Part shown: piece after piece, positions 24,701-39,700 of the stretch
Layout: each line of letters opens with the position of its first letter
Numbering within the stretch: position 1 is the stretch's first letter
NCBI RefSeq assembly: GCF_037038585.1
Contig: NW_027288588.1
Coordinates: 434,001 to 498,000 of the forward strand
Source of the DNA: Patagioenas fasciata
Lineage: Eukaryota; Chordata; Aves; Columbiformes; Columbidae
DNA: 64,000 nt
Reading direction: 5' to 3'
Position numbers and translations under genes: made by a program
The notes under the pieces: generated by a model
The model's input: only the letters and a program-made list of their open reading frames with translations
Told to the model about the DNA's origin: nothing
Databases searched by the model: none

Positions 24701-27700
24701 AAAGTATGAAGAAATCAAAACAACACAAAACCACACAAACAAACTGTGTGAAAGATGCTGAAGAGGCATCTTCCGTCTTACCTGATCTCGAAACATTGAT
24801 CCACCAAAGGCCCAGACGGCAGCAAAGACAAAGTAAAGTTCATAAAGCTCCTTGGGACAGTCAGGAGGTGTGTGCTCCTCTGCCAGGAGACATTCAAGGA
24901 GGCAGCACAACATCTGAACCATACTCTGTTCAGGAATGGGAATAATCTTCTTAAATCTAAGGGATGGAAATTAGAAAGCAATACGTCCATCACAACCCAG
25001 GAAGACTAGAAATGCTCTTTCAGAATACTGGCATTCTGCTTGTCAGCGGTACGTGTCCTATTCCCAGGTACAATAAAGAGAACACCCATTCTCACACTCA
25101 GACCCGCTGGCACCGGCACATACACAAGTAATAACAATAATCAGAAGTTTCAAGCATTTTAAAACTTTGATCTTCTTGAAAGAAGCAGAATGGAAGACTT
25201 GCTAAAGGCAATGATTTCCTGCGAGCACGATGAGTTCAAAAGCGGTCAAATAGAGGAGTAATAAAATAAACCCTTTCATCTTGCCATTTTACATTCATTT
25301 AAGCTACACTTACAGAATTCCAAACTAATATTGTAGCTGCACTGAAGTCCTCCATAAAGTAATTATAGCTATTTGAAAGGTTGGTTCTACGATTTCTGAA
25401 TTAAGCAAGCTACCAAAACACTCAGCTCAGGGTTGCCTGCAGCTAATCCCGTGGATTTCACGCTCTGAGACAATGTTCAGCAAACAGAATGGGAAACGTC
25501 CGATTGACTTTGCTACCAACAGTCAAAACCAACTTGGTCCCACAGAGAGAAGTTCCCTAGCACAATGTTTAAGTCCTGATTCCAGACCCTTCTGACACAT
25601 CCCCCTTTTGGCTGACATCTCCCATGCTCACTGATTTTTCTTTTGTTTTTAAAGGAAAGTGCAACTATAGGAAGCAAGTAGAGGATGGGAGATGCTCCCT
25701 TAAGTTTTCTGGGACTCTACTTTGGCCAGTCCTCACCACAGTATGAGAAAGAGAATGGTTTCACATGATGATAAGCAAGAACCACATGACTTCCCTGTGG
25801 ACACTGCTTTAAAGCCAAATCAAGCCAAGAAGCACTAGGACCCTTCCAAATACCCAAGTTCTTAATGAAAAATAACTTGTGGAGTGGGCTCAGGTCTAGC
25901 CTGACACATCAGGAGGCTGAAAAGCTTTCTCTTTGGGATCTGCCGGAATTATTTTCCAAGAGATAGAGAGTTGATACAGGAAATACAATAAAAATCAAAT
26001 CAAAATCAGATGAAAACCAGATCTGACCAACACGACACAGGCAGGAGCGTCACTTTGCCCACCTCGCCCTGCTGGTTCTCTGAGCTTAAGCCAATGATGC
26101 TCAGGGCTTCCAGGGGCAAGGAGGATCATGTGCAGCACAACCCAGCGCAGCACAGCTGGGCTGGACAGTGGCAGGGGTCCCCATGCCCTCACCACGGGTG
26201 ACACAATCACTCATCAGATGGTACCTTGTTCTGAGGGTGTCCAGGCAAATGGGCAGGTACTTATCAAACAAAACGGTCAGGTTGGCTCTTTCGGACTGGA
26301 TCTCTCGCCTGTCGATCCAGCTGCTCACTGGAGGATTCCAGCCCAGATCCGACGGGTTGATGTACAGGATCCCTTTAGGCCCAGGGTAAGAGAGAACATA
26401 TAGTAAAGACATAGCAGAAACTGTTCCTTTCTTCCAGCAGAGTTTACCAGGTACTTTCACACAACTAAAACCCTATCAAATATGACGGGACGTCCCATTA
26501 CCTGCCCCCTTTTCCTGCCCCACTGCAGAGTAGAAACATGAACAGTGAAGAAACTTCACCCTTGAAACCACGGCGCTTTTCATGACCTTGCCCTAAATTC
26601 AGAACATTGTCTTGTCTGAGCAGTTTCATTGCTCTGGGCCCCATTTCCCCATGTGTAAAACTAGGGGACACCTCCATTCCCTTCTCCCATACTTCATGCA
26701 CTTCTTCAGAAGATCAAGAACTCTTTGAGACAGATACTGTCCTTCTCCTCATAAAGTCCATGCAAAGGGCTTTGCACAACAGGAGCACTCAGCAACGCTG
26801 AAGCCATGATCACCCACCAACAGTCAGAGTGCTCTGGGTAAATCTCCAGGATGATGACAGCTCCACATGTGCATTTGGGGTCAGGATCCTCAGTTTGTCT
26901 GTCAGAAACCTGCCCTGTCCACCCACGGCCGCTGTGATCTCAGGTTGGGTACTTGCAACAGGAGTCAAGTTGGCCAACAGAAGACTGGTTAATGGCACTA
27001 GATCCTCCTGGGTTCACGGCAAATCCCAGTGCGGAGCTCAGGCCAGGACTCACCCGCTCGGGACACGGTTGCTGGGGTGGCTGTGCGCAGGTGGCTGATC
27101 TCAAACACCAACCGCATCGTTGGGTTCAGAGGGATTCTCTCATTGCTCGCCAGGGTCAGCACCTGCATTGGGCAGACAGACAGACAGAATGACATCTTCC
27201 CCAGGAACAGGAATGAAAAGCATTCAGCACTTTGCACTAAAAAGCTTGGTTGCTGCCAGCACAGTTCCTTGAGGGAATGCAGCTGATTTCCAGCAGGTAG
27301 TAGAACTGTCTTCCATGACTCAAAGGAACAGCACTCCCTTCGAGCGGCGGAAAAAGGTGTGGAATTATGACCCCACCCTATTTTTGAAGGGCCTGGAGTT
27401 ACAATCAGGACATCTGTGATTATCCACGAGCCCAGTTCCAGGAAGGGAAATTACAATGAAACCATGATTTGAGCTATTTCCCCTCATGCACCATTTTCTA
27501 TATGTGATATTGTTTGGTGTATCTGAAGAAACACAACCGCATTATTCTAGGAGGTGTTATTTCAGCATCTGCATTTTTAGGCTGAACCATGCCATGCAGT
27601 CAAAGAATATCTCCTTCTTTAACTTATATTCATTACCTTATTATCATCCATCACAGTATTAAGAGACTCAATCCACATTGGATCAATATCTCCATCTAGT

Positions 27701-30700
27701 ACCATCCACTTGGGACCGTCATGCGTGATGTTGGCCAGCTCTCGCATGATTGATGAAAACAGGCCTGGGAGGGTGACAGGAAGATGGTGATGAACACTGA
27801 ACTTGACACCTGCTCTAACGGTTTTCTCCAGCAACACAGTAAAAATTACTCTAATTAATGCTTTCCTCTCAAACATGCAAAACTCTATGTGCCTATACGT
27901 AAATATTACTATATCACAATACGGTTCTAGTTTGCTTTAAAGTGAAAAAAGGGTTATCAGTTATCACTACTGAAAATGATTGCAGACCTACGCACGAGCT
28001 TCATTCCCACCGAGAATCATAAGGGATAAGAAAAATGTAGAGTAGCTACTCAAAGGCAAAAGGCGGCATGAGTTATACAATGCAGAGAAAACCACCTGAA
28101 TATGCCTAGGAAATCCTTATAAATATTTTTTTGTGGCTCAAAGTATATCAGGGCAATCAAGATGCATTAAACGCTGGGTCATGGCTTTAGTGAGACTGAG
28201 GGGAGAACAAGCACAGAATGACATTGAATGACAGAACAAAATGTTGGTAAAATCAAGGAGAGAGAGGATACAGAGTCTCAAGGGGAGTAAATAATGAATG
28301 TTAAGAAGACCACGAAGGCTGGGAATAGAGCAGCAGCACTGCAGAGCAAATGAAAACTCCACAAAACTATTGCTCTCCTCTACATGTGAAAATACCTCGG
28401 GAGATGCTGGTCTTCATGAAAAAACATCAGGCAAACATTAAAAAAAAGCCTCTCTTCCAGTGAATTGTGACAAGAACTCTTTTTTTTTTTCTTTTTTTCT
28501 CCAGGACAAGCTATTTCTTTGTGATCCAGATCAGGAACAGCTAGTGGCACCATCTGACTGAAGACAAAGCTTGTGCTCAGCAAATGCAGAACGGCTCACC
28601 TGGAACAGGTGTGTGATCCCGAGACCGGGTCAACAAAAATAACGCTTCAGCGCCTCTGCCTCCAGCCAGTTCCTTACGTGTTGGACACACGCCTTGGGAA
28701 CCACTCCGACATTATTAGCATCAGAAACAGTTGCTGTCTCAGGGCATCAGGGCTTCCCTCGGATACACCGCGGCAGCGGGGAGAGGAAAGCGCCTCTGTC
28801 CTGACCTTGTGCATCCACAGCACACGGCTCTCTTGGGGTTTAAAAGAAGAGTTTTGTTCTGCAAAGAACACTTTTGGGATTCCCATATGGGACCTTTTAC
28901 CACCTAACATGTAGGACCTTTTCAACTTCTGATAATGTGACAGGATAAAACTGGGGAGCGGAAAAGCAGGGGCTGATCTGTAAGGGAACAGGTCACCTCT
29001 TGCTAGGCTGTGGTGAAGATTGCCTTGCTGGTCTTTGACAACATGAAACAACATTTTCAGGAATGGTTACTGCAGAAAATATCTGCCTTGAAAGCTCAGG
29101 GAGGAGTGCCACTATTTCATTTAAACCATCGCAGGCCAGAAACCACTGGACAGTCACCTGTAAAATGTCCCTCCTGCTGTTCGGTGTCACCGCTGCCCTC
29201 GATCTGCAGCCACTGCTGCAGCCAGTCTGCACAGTTCAGGCTGTACCCTGCACGTCCCTCTGCCACTTTGATTTAGGCTCCCTAATTACAATTAGAAAGA
29301 AATTAACCTGGCATTGGAGCAAAGCAGGGGGTCGGGAAGGGTCCATGGCGGGGCCAGGGGAGGTGGGTGGCAGCTCATCTGCTGCTGTGGATGATTCATG
29401 GTAATGTCTTCCCTCACCTCCCCCACACCTCCCAAACCCGCCGCACACGTAAATCGAAGCTGCCTTTATGTATCAGTCACAACCCAACATTTCCACTCCA
29501 GATTTTCTGTAATCTTCCAGCAAGTTTGAAATGTTCCTCAGGAGTAAGCAGGATCAACAGCTTGGCAAACGCTGGTGTGCTACAGAGATCGGGCAGCCAT
29601 ACTGAGTGGAAAAACTGACGTTAAGGCTGCTGTGCGTGCTATCAGCAATGAAAACCTGGGGATGGGACATTTTTTGGGGTCCCAGTGCACACCACAGTGC
29701 AGGAGGGACATCTCTTCCATCACTGGTCCAGCCAACTCCCAAAAACTGCCTGCCCCACTTAGGAACTGGTAAGTGTTGGTATTAATGGGCATTAAAATTA
29801 TTCTTAGGGCAATAGGATCAAGTAGGCTTATGCTATATTTCCCATGTGAAGATCAAAGAGCTAAAATATCCTGTGTATCCTTTCAACAACAAACTGTCAT
29901 GTGGCTGTAGGCAGCAGACAAGCACCTGGGCTCTCAGACCTGCACATGAAGAACCAGTCACCCTGCTGCTGCTCGGGAAATTCATTAAAAATACCCGTCT
30001 TTATCTACATATTTCAGACATGAAATGACATTTACCGTCTTTCCATTCTCTTGTTGCTGGGTTAATGATGCCAAAGAGCTCATCATTGGTGACTGCCTTG
30101 GGGTTGAGGTCTGTCCAGACAGGACGTCGCTTCATTATCTGGTAAGTCCTGTTCAGGGATCTCATCACCTGAGACTTGCCCGTGCCCGCGTTACCCACCA
30201 CGCAGACAGAGTGCCGGACCGTCAGCAACTCCTCCAGCTGCACCACCTGAGAAAAACACTCCCAAATTTTAGACAAAGATGCCAAACTGAAGTTCAGGTC
30301 TATAAAATAGGTCCCACTGGGCCACCTCTTTAGAAAGACGTGACCCTGAGACACAAGCAGATTTGACAATTGAGTTTGGTCCAGCCACTCTAATCACAAT
30401 GGGTGAAATCCTCAGCCTGCAGATAAACTTTCAGCGCTGTTTATACTTGACAACCACCACCTGATGAGGCCCTGCTCTCCAGGGGCTACACTTTCATGAG
30501 CCTACAAAAGTTGGCCCCTTTGGAAGCCCAGAGACTGATCCAGTGCTGACTTCAGGAGCAGGTGCAACTGCCTCAGACCCAGCACAGCTGACTGCCCTCC
30601 AGCGAGATCTGCCTGCAAGGACAATGCTGTGCAGAGCTCTCTTTGTAGAAGCAAAGCTGTTTGAGAAAACCCAAATGATTTGATGGCGACGTGGGTGTAG

Positions 30701-33700
30701 CAGAAGATCTCTTGGTCTTACTTTGAGCACAAAGTTGTCCTCAGCCTGCAGCCGGAGGTCCAGCACAGCCTGCCTCACAAACGACTCAAAATTCAGGTCA
30801 CGCTTCCGAGGCACATCCAGTGCAGGGAATAGATCCCCAATCAGCCCCATAAACACCGGCACATCATCCGTCACAATCTTGGGGATGTTGAAGTCACGAA
30901 GAGAGCGCATCAGAACCTGGTCTTCGGGTCGCTCTGGGTCATCTCGCTTGAGGGAGCCAGCAACAACCAGCACTGACTTAATGGCACGCAAGCCCCAGTC
31001 GTAGTGATCCTACACCAGAGGAAGAAAAAAAAAGAGGCATGAGTTTATGCTTAGACAGTACCATGTAGGGTGAAGAACCACCATTCCCAAACTGCCAGAC
31101 TAGTAAGCAATGAAAATACATCTAAATCTGTTATTTGCATTGTGGCCAGAGACCTTCTCCAGCCTGAGTGACCTGGTTTCCATCTCAGTAGGTGAGATTC
31201 CCGTCAGGGACAGTATTAAAGAGTCAAATAATTCAGCTGTTCAGACCATCACATGGGCTCACAGCTGGCAGTAAGACAGCAGCAGGATTTGCACTCCAGA
31301 GACCAAAGCAATTTGTTTCACCTAAATCATAAAGCACCTATAGCAAGGCCAGCCAGCCCCCTGCATCTGCAGGAGCCACCAAGGTGAAAGGCTTGTTAGT
31401 CCATTATGAGGCCCCAAAGACCCAAGTTTCTCCACCCTGCCCATCACAAGATGACAAGCCTGTTTGGTCTCAGAGGAGGTCCAGGAATAAGGGGTCAGTA
31501 AAGACATTGCTGAAAAAGTACCACAAAACGGCATGAGAAGAACTCTCAAGCCAACAAACAACTGTTCATATTTCTGTCCCGTTAACACCCTCCAGAGCAC
31601 AGCTCGACAGCTGACTGCTCTGTGTGGGAGGCCATGGCTTCCACCAGGCCCCTCAAGGCACAGCACCAAGTTTCTGCGACAGAGCATATCCCACCCAGCC
31701 TCATGCTGGCACAGCCAAGATCAGGTTTGTATCATCAGGAATCCTGATTCAGGTCTCCTCTGGACCCAGCTTCGATCTACACAAATAATGACAAGGAAAA
31801 ATCTGATTTGCTTTGCACTGACAGTAACTCTAACAAGACCTGGAACCAGCCTAAGGCTGAACTCAGAGAGGGACACCATAAACCCTTTGCAGGCAGGAGA
31901 ATCAATAGGAAGAGACTGGAAAGCAAAAGGTCACTGAATACTACCCCAAACATGGTGTCATTTAAACTCACTGAAAGGTCTCCCATTAATGCAGCTGGTC
32001 AAATGCTTTTGTCCCTGCAGATGCTCCAGTAAAGCAGTCTGAAAATTTTATTGCTCCGATGATCACAGTATCACAGTATCACAGTATGTTTGGGATTGGA
32101 AGGGACCTCAAAAGATCATCTAGTCCAATCCCCCTGCTGGAGCAGGAACGCCTAGGTGAGGTCGCACAGGAATGTGATCACCAACCCTCTCCTCCCCCAG
32201 CAGCCAGTGCAAATGCAGTCATTAAATAAAAGCTGTGAAACGTTAGCCATGGAGCTGAGCAGCACAGTGCCATGTTTCTGCTGATTTTGGAGATTCATCA
32301 TACCACTCAGCCACAGAACCAGGCTCACCTGCTTGGACAGGAGCTCTTTGCAGAGTTGGTAGAGAGTAATGAACTTCCTGGCTAACACCCGGGCCTCGAT
32401 GAATCCCTCAGCCACCAACATAATTTCACAGATCAGCTCAAAGTCTGGCACAACCATCGCACACGGCCTAAAATGACAGGTGAGGAGGCATTGCAGAACA
32501 AGTATTTCTTGACTACAGGTCTTACAGGCAGCGCATTTGCAGCTTCATCTTCTAGGCCTTCTTTTATGAGCCAGGTCACCCTCTGCCTTCCCCACGACAA
32601 GGGACAGAGCTCCTTTGCCCTGCCTGTGCGTGCCCAGACCCAGGCCTGTTGTGCAAGGCTTAAACTACCTGCGAATGCCCTATGCAAGTGAATTCCCCAA
32701 GGACATGAGGTCGAGCCTGGATGTTCCAAAAGACAGTTTCTGCCAGGTCACAAACCCTGACCTGGACTCACCTGAAGAGAGCTTTTAAATTCTCAGGTAG
32801 CTCTGTTCGCCCTGCGTAACCAGGGTTCATGGTGATGAAAATGCCTACTGATGGTACTAAGTTGATGTCTTCTCCAAGAAAATTGAAGGATTTCTTCTTC
32901 TCCCGTATTGCATCCTGCACGCTCTTCACCTAGAAATCAAGACAGTACTATAGTATCAGCGTTCACTTATGAAAAACACATCAGACAACGGTGCTTCCTT
33001 CGTTACTCTTGGCCTCGTGACAAATGGGGCTAATCACTGTTTTATTTTTTACCGGCAGCACAAAGCTTTATACACTGTTTGGAGTACATCAGCATGGCAA
33101 TATCAATTTCCCATCTCAGTCAAACTCTGGCAAAGCAGAAAAAAGAGCTGAAGAGAGTGGAAAGTCAAAATGCAAAGGAGTTGCAAGACTTCACACCTTT
33201 GCTCCATGAGACAATGATGAACGTGGGTCAGGAAGAGCAACTCAGGAGCGGGAAATGTCCCCAGCACTGCCTGCATTCACCTTGGCTTTTGACATCACCT
33301 GTGGGACACTGCTCAGCACATCTCACAGCAAAAACACCACCAAAGGCTCCACCATCTCTGAACCAGCCAGCCCAGCAGAGGTCTGATGTGTGAGAGAGAC
33401 ACAGGGCAGTACAGGTACCCACAACACAGCCAACACCCAAACGCACTCCCCAAAGTCTATCACAATATGGGCCCATTATTCCCTTTACCCATCTCACCTC
33501 TCCCCACACAGCGTTGCTCTTCAGGACATCCCAAAACCCTCCTGTGCCTGCTCCGTTCCCTGACCAGGCCCAGAGAAGGGGTAGCACCTCCCAATAAGCT
33601 TGGCCTCAGCTCAGTTGTAAACTGACCACTTGATATCACTTTTAAAGATTTTGGGACATCAGATGTTTGATTTAAAACCAAAACCAGAAGGCAGAAGCTG

Positions 33701-36700
33701 TAAAACCTCTCCTAACACCTTCACTCACTAATATTATATTGTTTTTTATATTTGCCTGATTGCAGCTTTGTTCTGCTCATTCCTCTCCTTCCGAAGAGTT
33801 CACCTCTCTGCAAACAGCACCTCAGCGAGGGGCAAATCTCTCTCTATTCACCGCTCTAACCTCACGACTGTTTGCCATCTCAAAGTAAAGCAATTAAAGG
33901 AATTTTTCCCTGTAAGGAACCATATCGACATCAGCTGCATGAGTAAGACAGCCAATTAAACATCGCCATGGTAACACTCCTAATAGCAGCCAGGAGACAC
34001 CATGACGGAATGACGGCCGTGCCGCTTTCTTCAGCTGCCACGCTCCAGCCAGGAGCGAGGGAACCATCAGCAGTTGAGTCATTCCTGGGCTTCTTTTGTT
34101 CAGCTTCCCTTTTTATTTCAAGATCCTCAAAGACTTTTTTTCAATGACAACTTTAAACTAGGACCTGACGGAAGAGAAATTGAGAGGGAATGATACATAA
34201 ACTCTTGTACCTGCCTGGGGCTTCTCTGGGATGCCACATAAGGTACCAATTATGAGTGAAACAGATGAGAAGAATGAGGAGTTCATGCAGGGGTTAAGAA
34301 CAATGTCTTTGACCGAAACATTTACAGAAGTGTAGAAACTTCTGAGCTTTATATCTTTCTATAACACTGAGCCCAAAAGGGAGTCCAGGAACAATTCAGC
34401 ACCTCAATCAGATATTAGGATCCTAAAACACGCACTCAGCTGACAGTTGGATCCTGAAGAACTTGGGCACTTTGGCACCTCAGTTTTCTGCACTGAAGCC
34501 CCCCAAGGCTTCCCCTGTATAAAATAATGCCAGGTTTCCTCATGGGCTGGTAAGAGGAGGGGAAGGAGGACGCGAAGTGACAGATTATATATATAAGCAC
34601 GAGAGCACAGGACTTTCTGGCACGATGGGGAGGCCAGTCTCCCTTCCAGCCCTTCTCCAGGGATGCTGCTGCGCTTCACACGAGACTCACCAACACAATG
34701 CACTGAGCAGCTAAACTACAGAGGAGATGAGAAACCATTCGCCAGGGGAAACACCCATGCCCAGCTGGGCACCGCTCCAATAGCTCTGTCCCAGGTTTAA
34801 TCCCACGGTGTCAGGGTACCCTGGGCAAGCGCGTCAGCAAGGGCCGCAGATCTGCCCCAGATTCCAGCTCCCGAGTGTCACCAGCTGACACTGGCTTTTG
34901 GGAGCACCACGGGGCTGCACACATTCCTCCAAGGAATGGTGCCAGTTGGCCAGGAATACCTTCCAAAGCCACTTGGCAGAGCTGTCGTTACAGACACCAG
35001 AACTAAATCCACAGCCATATAGTTTTGGAGACAGGTTAAGAAAATTAATCCTGAATGTATTCCCATTTCCTGAGTATGACACACAACCTGTGCCTGACCA
35101 GGGGTGATAAGGAACCCCCAGAAGTCCAGCGGATCTGCCCCAAACACCCCTCTTCCCCTCTGTGAAAATTATTCCCTACATTGCAGACTGAGCAGCCGCA
35201 AGTCAAGGCAGCTTCTCTGTCTTGAAACGATGTGCTGCAATTATCTCACAGCAGATTAATGACACGAGTGCTTTCCTGAGGAGGAACAGGTACAGAGCCA
35301 TGGTGCGTAGTGGTCTGGGAAAAGATGCTACAAAGAATTGTCTTGGCACAAATGCTGTAACTGGGGCAAGAAAAGTGACAAATATCTTTGCAGCACGTAA
35401 CTGCGACATCTTGGCAGTGCTGTGATATTCATGTGATTAATCTTGAGATCTAATCCCACACCTGCCTACACACAGAACTGAAACCGGCAATATGCAATTG
35501 CCATTTTTACCCTTGCTCCAAAGACTGCAGAATGGCTCTGCTCTGTTTGTATTTATTTATGAGTGTTTCTCCACTCACCTGTACAGCAACCACAGAAAGG
35601 ACCTCAACTGAGATCCTGTTAAATTCATCAAAACAGCCCCAGGCTCCCGTCTGGGAAAGGCCTTTGTAAATATTCCCACAAGACTGGAAAAACAAAACAA
35701 AAACAAAGATTACAAGAGTGAAATCATAAATGGAATCAACTCCAGCAAAAAATTGATTTTATTTCCCAGCCTGTTTATTTATAGCAATTTACAGTCTATT
35801 GTGGGTATTTAGAAAAGTGCATGGAAACAGCAGGCAAAACTCAATTATAATATTTATAGCTCTGCGCAGCTTGCCACTTTATCTGCTAATTGCACTTTCT
35901 CGATATATCTGTGCACCAGTTTCATTTAAAGGTCACTTGTGCTGAATTACTGATGGTCCCGTTTCCTGGGAGAGCCCATAAGCTAAATGAAATATGATCC
36001 GAGGCTACCAAAATCACTGTACCGTGCCAGACTGGCAGAGAGCAAGACTCAGCCTCATGATTCAGTGCTCTGTAGCGGCTGAAGCTTCACTATGTTTTGG
36101 GTTTATTCTGGGAGAGGATCCTGAGAAAACCAGGACAGGTCCCTCCCCGTGCCAGGGGCTGCCAGGTCGCGAGCACGCCGAGAAGAAACGACCAGGGTCC
36201 AACTATCAGCACAGCCTTGGTCTCAACTGAACAGACCAACATTTTTGAAGAATTACACATGAAATCTAACTCCAGAAAGGAAGGGAAATGCATAATGAGG
36301 CAGAGAAGATAGTTCGGGTCTCTGCCTCCTGAAGAACCTTGTGCAAATCTTAGAGAAGGAACGGGACGAGAAGGAAAAGGCATTCAGCTTAAAGGAGTGT
36401 AGCAGGGATTTGGAGAGAGGTGATCACAGAATCCCAGCCTGGTGGGGCTGAAGGGACCTCTGCAGATCCCCCAGTCCAAGCCCTGCTCACGCAGGGTCAC
36501 AGAGCAGATCACACAGGTGGGTCCAGGCGGGTTTCAATGTCTCACAGAAGGAGACTCCACACCCGCTCTGGGCAGCCTGGGCCAGGCTCTGGCACCTCCC
36601 AGCAAACAAGTTTCTGCTCATGTTCAGATGGAGCCTCCTGTGTTTCAGTCTGTGCCCGTTGCCCCTCACCCTGGCGTTGGGCACCACTGAACAGAGTCTG

Positions 36701-39700
36701 GTCCATCCTCTGACACCCACCCTGAGATATTGATCCCATTGATCAGATCCCTCTCAGCTTCCCTTCTCCAGCTCAACAGCTCCAGCTCTCTCAGTCTCTC
36801 CTCACAAGAAAGAAGCTCCAGACCCCTCAGCATCTTTGTAGCCCACTGCTGGACTCTGTGCAGTTATTCCTTCTTAAACTGGGGAGCCCAGAACTGGACA
36901 CAACTCCAGATGTGGCATCACCAGGGCAGAGCAGAGCGGAAGGAACAACCTCCCTTGACCTGCTGGTCATACCTCTCCTAATGCACCCCAGGTACCATTG
37001 GATTACTCTCATCCTTCAGGTTTGCTCGGGCCCTGAGCATCCCCAGCCCCATGTGACCGCACTGCAGCCGAGGTGGGAGCCATACCTTGTAGTCCATCTG
37101 CTCGGAGCAGTTAAACACGTACACCATGATGCCCAGGGCTCGCCCCAAATCTTTCGTAGTCTCCGTCTTGCCAGTGCCCGCAGGGCCTGCAGGTGCTCCG
37201 CTCATGGTCAGGTGCAGTGACTGGGTCAGGGTGATGTAACATCTTCCACAGTGAATGATGAATGAAAAAAGGAAATATGTCCAATAGGTCAACTGTGGGC
37301 TGCAGGGCAATAGCACTAGAGCATTGCACTCAGCAGAGCCTCTCCTCTGAAAAGCTGTACGTGAGCAGGGGTCATGTCTGAGCTGAAAGCCTTCTTGGCA
37401 TTAATTACCACCTCTGCTCAGCTCTGTTTTCTCCAAGAGATACTCATCTTCCACCAAGGTCTGCCCAAACCTCTTCATGTCCAGCTTGTGTTCTCTCTGG
37501 ATCCTCATACAACTCATGGATATTGGGCACATCTCAGGCAGTATGAGAAAAGGACAGCTTTTCTGGAAGACCTGTCACTGACAGAAACCTGCTCAGGTGG
37601 CCTATGAGTGAACCCAACTCAAAGCTGCAGCAAGTCCCAAAGTTTCTCCATCATGTTGATGATGGACACTGGGGTGGTGTCCACATGTGAGTATCTATAC
37701 TACCTGTATAAGCCACAGAGGTGTAGTCAATATAGCCAACAAAACCTGATGATACCTGGGGGCTTGACGCAGCTGACTAACACAGGTGACTAGAGCCACC
37801 TGAGATGCTCTTGGTTGCTGAAATGTCACATAGGGTGGAGAGATATGACAAGGGGTCCATAGGAGACTTTTACACTTCTGGATTGGCAGCTGGAAGCCAG
37901 GTGGGACAACACAGAGTATCTCAAGTAACCCTAGGTGTCCCCACTGAGGCAACCAGGTAGATGTCTGCTTCAAGATGGGATGAAAGCTCTCTAGACTCAC
38001 CAGCTTTATGGACTGTGGACATCTTGTGCACAGGAAGACACCCACAAGTGTTTTAATGTGTGAGCTGAATCCCACCCAGGGATCTGATGTACAAATTCCC
38101 CAGAGGGTACCACCAAAAACCAGATAAGAGTTAGAGCTCGACCACTGGAGTGCTGGGACATGGAGACAGAACAAGAGGGATACAGGTGTCTGAACTAAAT
38201 CCATCTTTGGTTGGCATCTCTCTCTCTACCTGTGTGGCAAAGCCCAGCTATGACATTGTGTCCCAGGGACTTACCTGTCGGTCAGCGGAGTGATCACAAG
38301 CCGAGGGGTATTGCCAAGGTATTCATAGGAGTACAGGAACTGTGCGTCACAGATGTTGGCAAAGCAGTGCCGTTCCTCATCTGACCATCTGTGCCGGAGC
38401 TGTGACAGCCAAATGAAGGCCTGGGCATTGTCCACCTGCAACACACCCACAAACACCATCACAGGAAGGCCGGGGATGCCAGACACATGCAGCTCGGGGG
38501 CCAAAATAGCGACTGCTATAAAATTTTCATGGGGGATGACTGGTCCTCACTGCAAGGCAGGTGTGGTGAGGAAGGCCGCCTCCTTGCAATGCGGTGAGAA
38601 ATGTCACCTCCCCATCTCCCATCAGTAAAGGGGGGGAACCAAATTAGTGACCACATTGGTGGGAGAGGAAAAAATTAATGGCCAAGAGAAAGAGCCTTAC
38701 AAAAAGACTCCTGAATAGATTTAAGAAGCAGCAAGTCATGAAGAAGGTCTCATAATGCAACCAGAGTGAGAGAAGGAGCAGAGGCCATCTAGACAAGGAA
38801 GAGGTTGCAGACAGCACCAAGGAAACAGACTGGGGACAGGTGGACAAAGACAGGCATGGCCAGCGCTCTCTGCACAACCAGCAGGCAGGTCCAGATGCAT
38901 CACTTCACCCCAGGCTGGACCGAGGCACCACTGAGCCCAGCTGAGCCTTGAAGACAGAAACCCTGTGAGCAGCCTGGCTGCCTCTGAGATGACACAGATG
39001 AGGGAAGAGCCACAACCCAATACATTCAGGGCATCTTCCCACCCACCTGCAAGGCTAAACACTTGGCATGGTGTCAGGGACAGGGGAGTAGTGTGGGAGA
39101 GGTGTTGCAGGAGAAGGGAGTCCCACATAAGTCCCTGTGGCCCCACACCAGACAAAGGACGCTACAAAGAACAAAGCTTGAATGCTTTTTCTTACTTTCT
39201 AAAGTCAAAACTGAGACTGAGTCCAGCAGCCTCCCAACACACCACCATCATCCACCAGCACATGTCTTGGCACCAGGACGCAGTGCCGCGCTCTCACTCC
39301 TGGTGTGAATCTGCAGCAACTACAAGTTGGTGTTGCAGGGCCATGACACAGCACAGCTCTGCAGGCTTACAGGGGCTTTCTGCACACTTACTACAAACAT
39401 TGTAGAAATAAATTTAGTCATACGTCTCCCACTGAGACCGGCAGTGATCTGAATGGCCAGTGGTTGGGCCCCCTGAAGCCCCCTCTCCAGCACCCACAGA
39501 ACTGTGCTGAACTGCCAACACCAACCTTCTGTGCTATCATCTTTGGCACCACATCCCGAGCATGCACGTCGATGGTGCAAATGGTCATGATTTTCTGTCT
39601 GTCGCCCTTGGAGAGCTGCCCGATCAGCATGGTAACGAGGGTGTTCAGCTGGGTCACTTGCTTCTTGTGATATTCCTTCATCGCATTCTCGTAGCCTTCC

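Noticed and set aside
36420..36740. Repeated similar 60-100 codon frames, also at 13.5, 18.4 and 62.0 kb
   Set aside because: They are shadows of the CR1 3' region, mainly its non-coding part, and not the CR1 ORF2 frame or a host gene family.
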